A stretch of 64,000 nucleotides of DNA, from NCBI GenBank assembly GCA_041394945.1, contig JAWKHH010000004.1, positions 1,054,001 to 1,118,000 of the forward strand. Reading direction: 5' to 3'. This stretch comes from Bryobacteraceae bacterium. Lineage in GTDB: Bacteria; Acidobacteriota; Terriglobia; Bryobacterales; Bryobacteraceae. Shown here one piece after another: positions 16,999 through 27,417 of the stretch. Within the stretch, counting starts at the first letter, position 1. Every line of letters begins with the position of its first letter. A model generated the notes under the pieces. The model was not told the origin of the DNA, did no database searches, and saw only the letters and a program-made list of their open reading frames with translations. The translations under genes and the position numbers were made by a program.

Positions 16999-18319
16999 GT
17001 TTCAGCCGGGGCGCTTCGGACTCGATCCCCAAGCGCGCGTTGACTTCCACTTTGCAGGGCAGGTGCATGTACCCGTAGACGGGCCCCTCGCCATGGGTCA
17101 TCTGGAGGGTGATTGCGTTGTCGATCCAGTCGCACATCTTGTAGTGGACGAGCGTCCCGTCGGCGATGGCTGGCGAGAAGGAGAAGTGCGATGGGTAGAG
17201 CGCCGGGAGATCCAGATGAAAATCGACCGTGTAGACGTCGCCAGCGCGCATGGGCGGCAATTCGAGCCCTTCACGCAAGTTGTTGGTGCCGGCGAAATCG
17301 ATGCCCATGTGGTTCCGCAGCATGAACCCGACGTTGGGCTGCGCGATCGCCTCGTGCGCCTCGACGCTGATGCGAACCACGGCGCGCGTTTCCGGCTGAA
17401 GCAGGGGCAGCTGGCGGCCGTGCTCGTCGTAGACGGCGATTCCGATCACGGTGGCCCGCCCGTCTCCGTGGCGGTGGTCGACATTCGGAATCGTCCGGAC
17501 CACTTCGGGCGCCCGCCGCGTGGTTGATTCGCCATCGAAGCCGGGGCGCTCGGACGGGTCCTTCAGATCGAGGTAGGACGAATCCTTTTCGGACATCGCG
17601 GCGAGGTACTTGGCCACGACGGCGTCGGTGGCGCCGAGTTCGCGCACGCGGCCATGGTCGAGCCAGACCGTCCGGTCGCCGATGGCCTTCACGTCGCCCA
17701 TCGAGTGGGACACGAACAGGATGGTGACGCCGCGGGAGCGCAGTTCGTGGACCTTCCGCATGCAGCGCTGGCGGAAGTAGATGTCGCCGACGGCGAGCGC
17801 CTCGTCGACGAGCAAGATTTCCGGATCGACGTGGATCGCCACGGAGAAGGCCAACCGCACGGCCATGCCCGAGGAGTAGGTCTTCACGGGCTGCGAAATG
17901 AAGTCGCCGATTTCGGCGAAAGCTTCGATGGCCGGGTACCGGGCGTCGATCTCCTTCGTCGAGAGGCCGAGAATGGCCGCGTTCAGGTAGACGTTGTCGC
18001 GGCCGGAGAACTCGGGGTTGAATCCGGAGCCGAGCTCGAGCAGGGCGGACACTTTTCCGGTGACGCGGGCGGCGCCGGAGGTTGGGTTGAGGATGCCGGC
18101 GACGATTTGGAGAAGCGTGCTCTTGCCGGAGCCGTTCTCTCCGATGATGCAAAACGACTCGCCGCGCTTGATATCGAAGGAAACGTCGCGAAGGGCCCAG
18201 AAGTTCTCGTGAAACGAGACACGGTTGAGGGTGAAGATCTCTTTGAGCCGGTCCGCCGGACGCCGGTAGATCGGGTAGCTCTTGGAGACTTCGTGGAACT
18301 CGGCGACGGTGGGAACCAC
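16985..18319 (-). CDS. Wzt-like polysaccharide ABC transporter ATP-binding protein
   Basis: The 444-residue protein starts with an ABC ATPase: Walker A GENGSGKST at 60-68, signature YSSGM at 148-152 and Walker B LLVDEAL around 169-175, with an H-loop in FVSHSM. The region NPEFSGRDNVYLNAAILGL is typical of the Wzt/TagH export ATPases. The C-terminal 160 residues (about 280-444) resemble the Wzt carbohydrate-binding beta-sandwich that recognises the terminated O-polysaccharide chain. No Wzm-type permease or glycosyltransferase lies nearby, so its membrane partner must be elsewhere. The start is GTG with a TACAAT hexamer eight bases upstream and no Shine-Dalgarno. Confidence 0.87.
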   Translation of the reverse strand: MVPTVAEFHEVSKSYPIYRRPADRLKEIFTLNRVSFHENFWALRDVSFDIKRGESFCIIGENGSGKSTLLQIVAGILNPTSGAARVTGKVSALLELGSGFNPEFSGRDNVYLNAAILGLSTKEIDARYPAIEAFAEIGDFISQPVKTYSSGMAVRLAFSVAIHVDPEILLVDEALAVGDIYFRQRCMRKVHELRSRGVTILFVSHSMGDVKAIGDRTVWLDHGRVRELGATDAVVAKYLAAMSEKDSSYLDLKDPSERPGFDGESTTRRAPEVVRTIPNVDHRHGDGRATVIGIAVYDEHGRQLPLLQPETRAVVRISVEAHEAIAQPNVGFMLRNHMGIDFAGTNNLREGLELPPMRAGDVYTVDFHLDLPALYPSHFSFSPAIADGTLVHYKMCDWIDNAITLQMTHGEGPVYGYMHLPCKVEVNARLGIESEAPRLKLTPR

Positions 18320-18327
18320 TGCTTTGA

Positions 18328-18333
18328 ATTGTA
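18328..18333 (-). promoter_or_regulatory. -10-like TACAAT before the ABC ATPase gene
   Basis: TACAAT on the minus strand ends eight bases before the GTG at 18319. The intervening TCAAAGCA has no Shine-Dalgarno. This fits a leaderless transcript, though no clear -35 is seen. Confidence 0.35.
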
Positions 18334-18358
18334 ACGTGGTGGACGGCTTGCGTCGGGC

Positions 18359-19009
18359 TCAGCGGACGGGCTGCATGATCATCTGCGGCACGCGGCAGGA
18401 ATCCCGCACGTCCGTGCCGCACGCGCGCGGCTTCAGGTTCTTATCCAGGCAGACGCGGACTTCCTGGAGGAACCGTCCCGAGCAGAGCACGGCCAGGTTG
18501 GAGGCGTCGCCCACGCGGTTCACCTCGAGGAAGCGCTCCTTAAGCTTGCGCGGCGCCACCATCACGTTCTTCAAAGGCGCCTGGTACTCGGGCGGGATCT
18601 TCACCGATTGGTACGCCTGGCGGACCTTGGCGAAGTATTGCGAGACGCCGAGTCCACTACAGGAACCGTGTTTGGACCATTCGTGCCGGATGAGGCCGGC
18701 GCTCGGCATGATGGGGAGCATCTGGTCGATGGTTGCCTGGTCCGGACCGCGGTCCTGGGTGCAAAACTGGGGCCATCCGCGTTCGAACTGGGGCCACAAT
18801 CCGTGGGCGACGAAACCGAACTGGCGGGAGCCGGCGCATTGATACCGGTCGCGGTCGCCGGCCGGGGTGGAGCAATGCTGGGGAGACCAGGAGAGACTCA
18901 GCACGTAGTAATCGAACCGGCCGGGGACTCCACGGGCGTTGTCGCGGCGGGACTGGGCGCAGAGGGAAGTCGAGATCAAGGCGGCGCATAGCGCGATTTT
19001 CGACAACAT
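18359..19009 (-). CDS. Secreted ribonuclease T2
   Basis: With the ATG at 19009 the 216-residue protein has a signal peptide (SKIALCAALISTSLCAQ) and both catalytic segments of the T2 family: CAS I as FVAHGLWPQ (H69) and CAS II as HEWSKHGSC (H109, E110, K113, H114). Several cysteines would form disulfides after export. RNase T2 enzymes cut RNA with little base specificity and serve phosphate or nucleotide scavenging. An earlier start at 19048 adds 13 residues before the leader and is less likely. A TACGAT hexamer lies seven bases before the ATG. Confidence 0.92.
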   Translation of the reverse strand: MLSKIALCAALISTSLCAQSRRDNARGVPGRFDYYVLSLSWSPQHCSTPAGDRDRYQCAGSRQFGFVAHGLWPQFERGWPQFCTQDRGPDQATIDQMLPIMPSAGLIRHEWSKHGSCSGLGVSQYFAKVRQAYQSVKIPPEYQAPLKNVMVAPRKLKERFLEVNRVGDASNLAVLCSGRFLQEVRVCLDKNLKPRACGTDVRDSCRVPQMIMQPVR

Positions 19010-19016
19010 TGTAACG

Positions 19017-19022
19017 ATCGTA
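19017..19022 (-). promoter_or_regulatory. Extended -10-like element before RNase T2
   Basis: On the minus strand TGGTACGAT gives an extended -10 (TG, one base, TACGAT). It ends seven bases before the ATG at 19009, and no Shine-Dalgarno lies between. Confidence 0.35.
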
Positions 19023-19127
19023 CCAGCAGCGGTACTGCGGATTGGCAATACTTGCGGCTAAGTTCCTGGGCGGGCTAGAGGGATCCACGGATCGAATGAA
19101 AGCGCCTCTGAGACCGATAGAAGGATC

Positions 19128-20336
19128 ATGCAGGTGAGCGAGACTTCGCCCGTGGCCGTCGTGTCGGGCGTTACAGCGGCAGTGCAGGGCGAAACGCTGC
19201 TCGATCAAGGGTGGACCGCGCTCCGCCGGGACGACTGGCGCCGCGCCGAGCAGCACTTCCATCGCGCCCTGGCGATCGGTCAGGCGGCGAGCGATCCGGA
19301 AGATCTGGCGGTGGCCGCGCGGCTGGGGTTGGCGCACGTGCGATACAGCGAGGGCGACCCCGGATTGGCGCTCGCCGAGGGCTTGCGCGCCTTGGCCGAT
19401 GCGGCGGGCCGCGCGGATCACTATGGGTGGGAGATCCCGCTGCACCAATTGCTGGCCGACACGTGCGCCGAGGTGGGCGCGCCGCAGCGGTCGATCGGGT
19501 TCCGGCTCAGTGTGATCCGGCTGCTGCGGGGCGAAACGGGCGCGGATTCGTTCGAGGTCGCTGAAGCCTGCTACCAGCTTGGCGAGACGCTACTGGCGCT
19601 GGGGGTCTATGGCGGCGCCGCGGCCGGCCTCGCCGAGGCAGTACGGATCCTCGAAATGTACCAGCCGGAGGAGCGCCGGAGCCTGATGGAGGTCCAACTT
19701 CTGCAGGCGCGGGCGTTGGCGCGGGCGGGGCGGTTCGACGACGCGGAGGCGGTTTTTCAGAGCCTGCTGCCGCTGATGCGGCGGGTTCGCGGTGAAGGGT
19801 CGGCCGAAGAAGCGGCGCTGTGGACGAATCGTGGAGCGGCGCTTGCGGCGCAGAAGCGGTTTTCGGAAGCGGGCGCGATGTTCGAACGGGCGAACATGCT
19901 CCGCGCCGCCGATCCGGAAACGACGCCGGAACGTATGGCGATCCTGTGGAGCTACTGGTCCGCGCTGCTGCGGGCGGAGGGAAACCTGGCGCGCGCCCGG
20001 GATCTGGCGGAGCGGGCGGTGAGGGCGCTCGAGGAAGCCGTGGCGCCGGCCCGGTATCTCGCCTTCGAAGCCCTCGGCCGCGCGATCGAGGAACAGGGCG
20101 ACTATGTGAAGGCCGAAACCGTTTGCCGGCGCGCCCTGGAGCGCATGCGGCGCGACGGGGTGCTCGACCTTTTCGAGTTCTCGCGAATGATGCTGTGGCA
20201 TGCCGCGCTGCTCGACCGGAACGGCCGGGAGCAGGAGGGCGACGAAGCGCGGGCGCGGGCCTCGGAGGCCATCGAACGGTTGGCGAAAGTCCCCGCTCTG
20301 GACGCCTGGACGCCGGCCTCGCCCAGGGTTGCCTGA
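19128..20336 (+). CDS. Tetratricopeptide-repeat protein
   Basis: The 402-residue protein is made almost wholly of TPR-like helix pairs. Examples are GWTALRRDDWRRAEQHFHRALAIG, a later ALARAGRFDDAEAVFQSLLPLM, GAALAAQKRFSEAGAMFERANML and RAIEEQGDYVKAETVCRRALERM. No signal peptide or membrane segment is visible, so it is probably a cytoplasmic protein-binding scaffold. AGAAGG lies just upstream of the ATG. It precedes gyrA by about 70 bases. No catalytic domain is seen and the partner is unknown. Confidence 0.75.
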   Translation: MQVSETSPVAVVSGVTAAVQGETLLDQGWTALRRDDWRRAEQHFHRALAIGQAASDPEDLAVAARLGLAHVRYSEGDPGLALAEGLRALADAAGRADHYGWEIPLHQLLADTCAEVGAPQRSIGFRLSVIRLLRGETGADSFEVAEACYQLGETLLALGVYGGAAAGLAEAVRILEMYQPEERRSLMEVQLLQARALARAGRFDDAEAVFQSLLPLMRRVRGEGSAEEAALWTNRGAALAAQKRFSEAGAMFERANMLRAADPETTPERMAILWSYWSALLRAEGNLARARDLAERAVRALEEAVAPARYLAFEALGRAIEEQGDYVKAETVCRRALERMRRDGVLDLFEFSRMMLWHAALLDRNGREQEGDEARARASEAIERLAKVPALDAWTPASPRVA

Positions 20337-20361
20337 TCCGAACATTATCCTTGCGTTTTGT

Positions 20362-20367
20362 TACAAT
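20362..20367 (+). promoter_or_regulatory. Extended -10-like element upstream of gyrA
   Basis: TGTTACAAT supplies TACAAT with an extended TG, 42 bases before the gyrA GTG. A conventional AAGGAG Shine-Dalgarno lies at about 20398-20403, so gyrA would have an ordinary leader. No good -35 is visible. Confidence 0.4.
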
Positions 20368-20409
20368 TAGAGGGTACCGTCCTCCCCCTCTGGAACGTAA
20401 GGAGTTATC

Positions 20410-22986
<2,577 letters not shown>

Positions 22987-22991
22987 AGGGC

Positions 22992-23849
22992 ATGGCGACA
23001 CTGGTGAGTCTGGGCCGGGCGGTAGCGCTGGACCCGGCCGTGCTCGAAGCCAAGGAAGCGAAACTGTTCGCCGTGCTGGAAGAACTGGGCGAGGTGCTCG
23101 TGGCCTATTCGGGCGGCACGGACTCGGCGTATCTGGCTTGGGCGGCCAACCGGGTGCTCGGCGACCGCGCGGCCGCGATCACGGCGGACTCGGCATCGAT
23201 CCCGGAATCGCATAAGCGCGACGCGGCCGAATATGCGCGGCAGTTGGGCTTCCGGCATGAGTTCATCGCGACACACGAATTCGACAACCCGGACTACGTG
23301 AAGAACGACAAGGACCGCTGCTTCCACTGCAAGGACGAATTGTTCCTGCGGATGGAGGAACTGGCGGCGGCGCGAGGGATCGCCCATATCGTGTACGGCG
23401 TGAACAAAGACGACCTGGGCGACTATCGTCCGGGGCAGAGCGCGGCGAAGATCCACCAGGTGAAGGCGCCGCTGGTTGAGGCCGGACTGACCAAGCCGGA
23501 GATCCGGGAACTGAGCCGGCGAGCGGGGCTCCCTTTCTGGGATCGGCCGGCGGCGGCGTGCCTCAGTTCGCGCATCCCGTACGGAACACCGGTGAACGTG
23601 GAGACGATCAAGACAATCGAGCACGGTGAGGAGGCGGTAAAAGCGCTCGGCTTCCGTCAGTTCCGCGTGCGGTTCCATGGCGAGTTGGTTCGCCTGGAGA
23701 TCGCCCGCGAAGAGCTTCCCCGGGCCCTCGATCTGCAGATGGCCGGAAAGCTCACCGCGATCTTCAAGCCGCTCGGGTTCCACTACGTGACGCTCGATCT
23801 CGAAGGCTACCGCCAAGGCTCGCTCAACGCCGTTCTCCAGAAACCATGA
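22992..23849 (+). CDS. larE: LarE, ATP-dependent sacrificial sulfur transferase
   Basis: The 285-residue protein has the PP-loop ATP pyrophosphatase motif SGGTDS (40-45), followed by the LarE patterns RCFHCKDELF (C110, C113), YGVNKDDLGDYRPGQ and RPAAACLSSRIPYG, where C190 matches the cysteine that donates sulfur. LarE activates the pyridinium biscarboxylate precursor by adenylation and converts its carboxylates to thioacids for the nickel-pincer cofactor of lactate racemase-type enzymes. No larB or larC lies in the window. It is closely followed by three genes in the same direction, ending in selD; the next gene overlaps by four bases. Confidence 0.9.
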   Translation: MATLVSLGRAVALDPAVLEAKEAKLFAVLEELGEVLVAYSGGTDSAYLAWAANRVLGDRAAAITADSASIPESHKRDAAEYARQLGFRHEFIATHEFDNPDYVKNDKDRCFHCKDELFLRMEELAAARGIAHIVYGVNKDDLGDYRPGQSAAKIHQVKAPLVEAGLTKPEIRELSRRAGLPFWDRPAAACLSSRIPYGTPVNVETIKTIEHGEEAVKALGFRQFRVRFHGELVRLEIAREELPRALDLQMAGKLTAIFKPLGFHYVTLDLEGYRQGSLNAVLQKP

Positions 23850-24973
23850 AGGGTGCGCCGTGGTACGTGTGGTGCGCCGTGGCGGCCACCACATCGGCGA
23901 TGATCGGCATTCAGTGGGATATCTCCTGGCATCGCACCATCGGGCGCGACACGTTCTGGACGCCAGCCCACATGGCGATCCACCTGTGCGGCGTTTTGGC
24001 GGGCATCTCGTGCGGCTACCTGATTCTGGCGACAACGTTCGCCCGTGGCGCGGACCGGCTTCGCGAGGCGTCGGTCCGGATCTGGGGCTTTCGCGGACCG
24101 CTCGGCGCGTTCGTTGCCGCCTGGGGCGGCATCGCGATGCTGACCTCGGCGCCGTTCGATAACTGGTGGCACGACGCCTACGGGCTGGACGTGAAGATCA
24201 TCTCGCCGCCGCACATGGTGCTCGCCGCCGGGATGTTCGCGGTGCAGTTGGGCGCTGTGCTGCTGGTGCTCGCCTACAAGAACAACACGCCGGCGGAACG
24301 GCGGGGAACGCTCGACTGGCTGTACCTGTTCACGGGCGGCCTGGTGATGACCAACATGATGGTGCTGGTGATGGAGTACACCTTCCGGTCCGTGATGCAC
24401 ACGGGCATCTACTACCGGTCGATCGCGCTGGTGATCCCTATGTTCCTGGTGGCGCTTTCGCAGTCGGCGCGGGTACCGTGGGCGGCGACGAAGATCTCGC
24501 TGATCTATTTTCTGTTCTGCTGCGGGGTGAACTGGACGCTCGAGATGTTTCCCGGCGAGCCAAAGCTCGGTCCGGTGACGAATCCAGTGACGCACTTCGT
24601 GCCCGGGCATTTTCCGATCCTGCTGTTCGCGCCAGCCTTCGCGCTGGACTTGTTGTTCTCGCGAACCGAAGGGTGGCCCCGATGGCGCCGCGGGTTTGCC
24701 GGCGGCGTTACATTCATGAGTGTGCTCTTCGCGGTGCAATGGATGTTCGGCTATTTCCTGATGACGCCGTGGTCGCGGAACTGGGTGTTTCACACGCACC
24801 TTTGGGACTATCGGATGACGCCGAACTCCTACGCCGTGCGGAACGAGTTCATGCCGTGGGACGGATCGGCGGGGATGTTCGCGTTGAACCTGGCGTTGGC
24901 TTTCGTGATTTCGTTCCTGCTCGTATGGCGCGGGCTGGCGTGGTCCGGATGGTTGCAGAAGGTGCGCCGTTGA
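23846..24973 (+). CDS. Polytopic membrane protein between larE and selD
   Basis: The ATG overlaps the larE stop by four bases. The 375-residue product has about eight to ten hydrophobic helices. It carries conserved-looking polar residues at the membrane boundary: IQWDISWHRTIGRDTFWTPAHMAIH near the N-terminus, a later SPPHMVLAAGMF and HFVPGHFP. Several histidines and acidic residues sit inside or next to helices, which could bind metal or haem, but I recognise no characterised family. The following gene starts within its stop (TTGA). Its placement suggests a shared role with the histidine-rich protein that follows. Confidence 0.7.
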   Translation: MKGAPWYVWCAVAATTSAMIGIQWDISWHRTIGRDTFWTPAHMAIHLCGVLAGISCGYLILATTFARGADRLREASVRIWGFRGPLGAFVAAWGGIAMLTSAPFDNWWHDAYGLDVKIISPPHMVLAAGMFAVQLGAVLLVLAYKNNTPAERRGTLDWLYLFTGGLVMTNMMVLVMEYTFRSVMHTGIYYRSIALVIPMFLVALSQSARVPWAATKISLIYFLFCCGVNWTLEMFPGEPKLGPVTNPVTHFVPGHFPILLFAPAFALDLLFSRTEGWPRWRRGFAGGVTFMSVLFAVQWMFGYFLMTPWSRNWVFHTHLWDYRMTPNSYAVRNEFMPWDGSAGMFALNLALAFVISFLLVWRGLAWSGWLQKVRR

Positions 24974-26328
24974 GGTTCGCGATTCTTCTTCTGGCGGCGG
25001 CGGCGCAGGCGCATGTCGGCTCGCCCGATGTGTTTCACGAGGGGAAAGCCGGACCGTACGGAGTGTTTGTCGCGATCCGGACCCCAGCCGCGATTCCGGG
25101 AGTGGCCGAGATCGAAGTGCGCACGGACACGCCGGAGGTGACAGCGGTCCGGGTGGCGCCGATGCCGCTGACGGGTGAAGGCGCGAAGTTCGCTCCGGCG
25201 CCGGACCCGGCGGTGCGCGACGCGGGCGATCCGCGCTTCTTCCGGGGGACGCTGTGGATGATGACGGCCGGGTCGTGGCAGGTGCGGGTGGAAGTGGATG
25301 GGCCGCGGGGAATGGGCCGGATCTCGGTGCCGGTGCCGTCGGTGGCGCGATCGACGCTGGCGATGGGGCCGGCGCTTGGCGGGCTGCTCGTCGTTCTCGG
25401 ACTGATTCTGGCGGTAGGGATCGTGTCGCTATTTGGCGCCGCGGGGCGTGAGTCGCAGGCGCCGCCGGGAGAAGAGCCTACCGAGAGTGACCGCCGCCGT
25501 GGCCGTCGCTGGGCGCTCGTGGCTGGCATGATTGTGGCCGTCGTGCTCGCGTTGGGGAACCGATGGTGGTCCGTGGAGGCGTCCGCCTACGACCGGTATA
25601 TCTACAAGCCGCTCGCGATGTCGGCGAAGGTGTACGAAGGCCGGCTGGCGCTGGAACTGAGCGACCCCGGATGGCTCCGGTCTCGCCGCGTGGACGATTT
25701 CATCCCGGACCACAACCACCCGATGCACCTGTTCGTGGTGAGCCTCCCGGACCTCGACCGGATCTGGCATCTGCATCCCGAGACGGCCGGACCGGCGCGA
25801 TTCGAACACAGGCTGCCGGCGATGCCAGCCGGACGATATCAGCTCTACGCGGACGTGGTGCATGAGAACGGGTTTCCCGAGACGATGAGCGCCGAGATCG
25901 AGTTGCCGGTGGCGCTCGAGGGCGTGCCGCTCCAGGGCGACGACGCCGGAACGGTATCAGCGCAGGGCCTGGAACTCGTCAGGGAAACCGGCGGATGGAT
26001 TGCCCGCAAGCCGTACCGGTTCCGGTTTCGTCTCGCGGAGCCGGGCGATTGGCAGCTTTACATGGGCATGCCGGGGCACGCGGTGTTTCTGAAGAAGGAC
26101 CGGTCCGTCTACGCGCACGTGCACCCGACCGGGTCCGTGCCGATGGCGGCGGTCGGGCTTACTGAAGAAGCCCGAGGCAATCCGCACGCCGGGCACTGGA
26201 TGACGCCGCTCGGCGACATCGTATCCTTCCCGTATGCGTTCCCCACGCCGGGTGCGTATCGGGTATATGTGCAAGTGAAGCGTTCCGGAACGGTGGAAAC
26301 CGCTCAGTTCGATATCGACGTACGCTGA
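24970..26328 (+). CDS. Histidine-rich exported/membrane-anchored protein (YtkA/FixH-like region)
   Basis: I chose TTG at 24970, which overlaps the upstream stop and has GAAGG about eight bases before it; ATG 24949 is an alternative adding seven residues. The roughly 452-residue protein has a leader (RFAILLLAAAAQA), a beta-rich domain beginning VFHEGKAGPYGVFVAIR, a membrane helix (GGLLVVLGLILAVGIVSLFG), a basic loop and a second helix, then two further beta domains. The outer part holds histidine clusters: DHNHPMHLF, IWHLHPE, MGMPGHAVF and YAHVHPTG. Such patterns suggest copper or nickel binding outside the membrane. It is coupled to larE and the polytopic protein and lies 12 bases before selD. 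The function is unproven. Confidence 0.7.
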   Translation: MRFAILLLAAAAQAHVGSPDVFHEGKAGPYGVFVAIRTPAAIPGVAEIEVRTDTPEVTAVRVAPMPLTGEGAKFAPAPDPAVRDAGDPRFFRGTLWMMTAGSWQVRVEVDGPRGMGRISVPVPSVARSTLAMGPALGGLLVVLGLILAVGIVSLFGAAGRESQAPPGEEPTESDRRRGRRWALVAGMIVAVVLALGNRWWSVEASAYDRYIYKPLAMSAKVYEGRLALELSDPGWLRSRRVDDFIPDHNHPMHLFVVSLPDLDRIWHLHPETAGPARFEHRLPAMPAGRYQLYADVVHENGFPETMSAEIELPVALEGVPLQGDDAGTVSAQGLELVRETGGWIARKPYRFRFRLAEPGDWQLYMGMPGHAVFLKKDRSVYAHVHPTGSVPMAAVGLTEEARGNPHAGHWMTPLGDIVSFPYAFPTPGAYRVYVQVKRSGTVETAQFDIDVR

Positions 26329-26340
26329 AGATTGGAGAAG

Positions 26341-27369
26341 ATGACGGCGAAACTCACTGCTCACGTCAAAGCCGCCGGTTGAGCGTCTAAATTGAGTCCA
26401 AAGTTATTGGACCAGGTGCTCTGCGGGCTGCCGCGGGTGACAAACGAGAATGTCCTGGTTGGCTATGACACAGCCGACGACGCGGGCGTGTATCAAATCG
26501 CGCCCGATCTGGCGCTGGTGCAAACAGTGGACTTCTTCACGCCGATCGTCGACGACCCGTTTACGTACGGAGCGATCGCCGCGGCGAATTCGCTTTCCGA
26601 TGTATACGCGATGGGTGGCGCACCGATCTCGGCGCTTTCGCTGGTGGCGTATCCGGCCAAGGGCGACATGAACGTGCTGCGCGAGATTCTGCGCGGCGGA
26701 GCGGAGAAGATCCGCGAGTCTGGCGCGGTAATCCTCGGCGGGCACTCGGTGAACGACGATGAGATCAAGTTCGGCTACGCGATTACCGGTCGTGTGCATC
26801 CGGACAAGGTGTGGACGAACGCGGGCGCGCGGGCGGGTGACGTGCTGGTATTCACGAAGCGGATCGGCACGGGCGTGATTGCCACGGCGCTGAAGAGGGG
26901 GCTGGCTCGCGATGAGGATGTGGCCGCGTCGGTGGCGTCGATGCTGACGCTGAACCGCGACGCGGCTGCGGCGCTGACCGATCTTCCCGTGCACAGCGCC
27001 ACCGATATCACGGGTTTCGGCCTGCTCGGCCACGCGCGGGAAATGGCGCTTGCCAGCTGCGTCCGGCTCGAGATCAGCGCGAGCGGCGTGCCGCTGCTCA
27101 ACGGCGCGCTCGATTGCGCCCGTGCCGGCGCCGTACCCGGCGGTCTCAAGAACAACCGGGAGTACGTGTCGAGGGACGTTGAGACGGCGCCGGACCTCGA
27201 CCCCGCGCTGGTGGATCTGCTGTACGATCCCCAGACTTCCGGCGGGTTGCTGGTGGCGCTGCCGGAGGCCGCCGCGGCGACTTTTCTCGACGGCTATCCG
27301 GCCGCACACCCCATCGGTCGCGTGCTGGCGCCGGTGGAGGACCGGGCCGCGGTCTCCGTGGTCGCATAG
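26341..27369 (+). CDS. selD: Selenide, water dikinase SelD with predicted selenocysteine
   Basis: SelD makes selenophosphate from selenide and ATP. The start is ATG 26341, preceded by TTGGAGAAG, and the frame runs through TGA at 26380-26382, giving 342 residues if UGA is read as selenocysteine (residue 14). The N-terminus then reads VKAAG-U-ASKLSP, matching the family's glycine-Cys/Sec-x-x-Lys active-site loop, with K17 at the essential lysine position. The rest is typical: VGYDTADDAGVYQI, QTVDFFTPIVDDP, LGGHSVNDDEIKFGYA and TDITGFGLLGHA. A start at the downstream TTG 26392 would delete the catalytic residue and lysine. It closes the larE-membrane-His-rich cluster. Recoding is inferred from sequence; the enzyme identity is certain. 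Confidence 0.93.
26380..26382 (+). other. In-frame UGA predicted to encode selenocysteine
   Basis: This TGA lies 13 codons after the selD ATG at exactly the position of the catalytic Cys/Sec of SelD. Conserved coding continues without a frame change on both sides (KLTAHVKAAG before, ASKLSPKLLDQVL after). Confidence 0.88.
26396..26412 (+). promoter_or_regulatory. Predicted bacterial SECIS hairpin in selD
   Basis: GTCCAA (26396-26401) pairs perfectly with TTGGAC (26407-26412) around the five-base loop AGTTA, which contains the GU needed by bacterial SelB recognition. The loop G is 21 bases after the UGA, in the range seen for fdhF-type SECIS elements. The hairpin lies inside the coding sequence, as is normal in bacteria. 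Confidence 0.75.
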
Positions 27370-27417
27370 GGTTTTCCCCTGATTGATCCCCTAGCCGGGG
27401 CTGCCTACGCTGGAAGT

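Noticed and set aside
26392..26394. TTG as the selD start
   Set aside because: It would remove the catalytic Cys/Sec and Lys, lacks a Shine-Dalgarno and lies after a UGA that fits selenocysteine.
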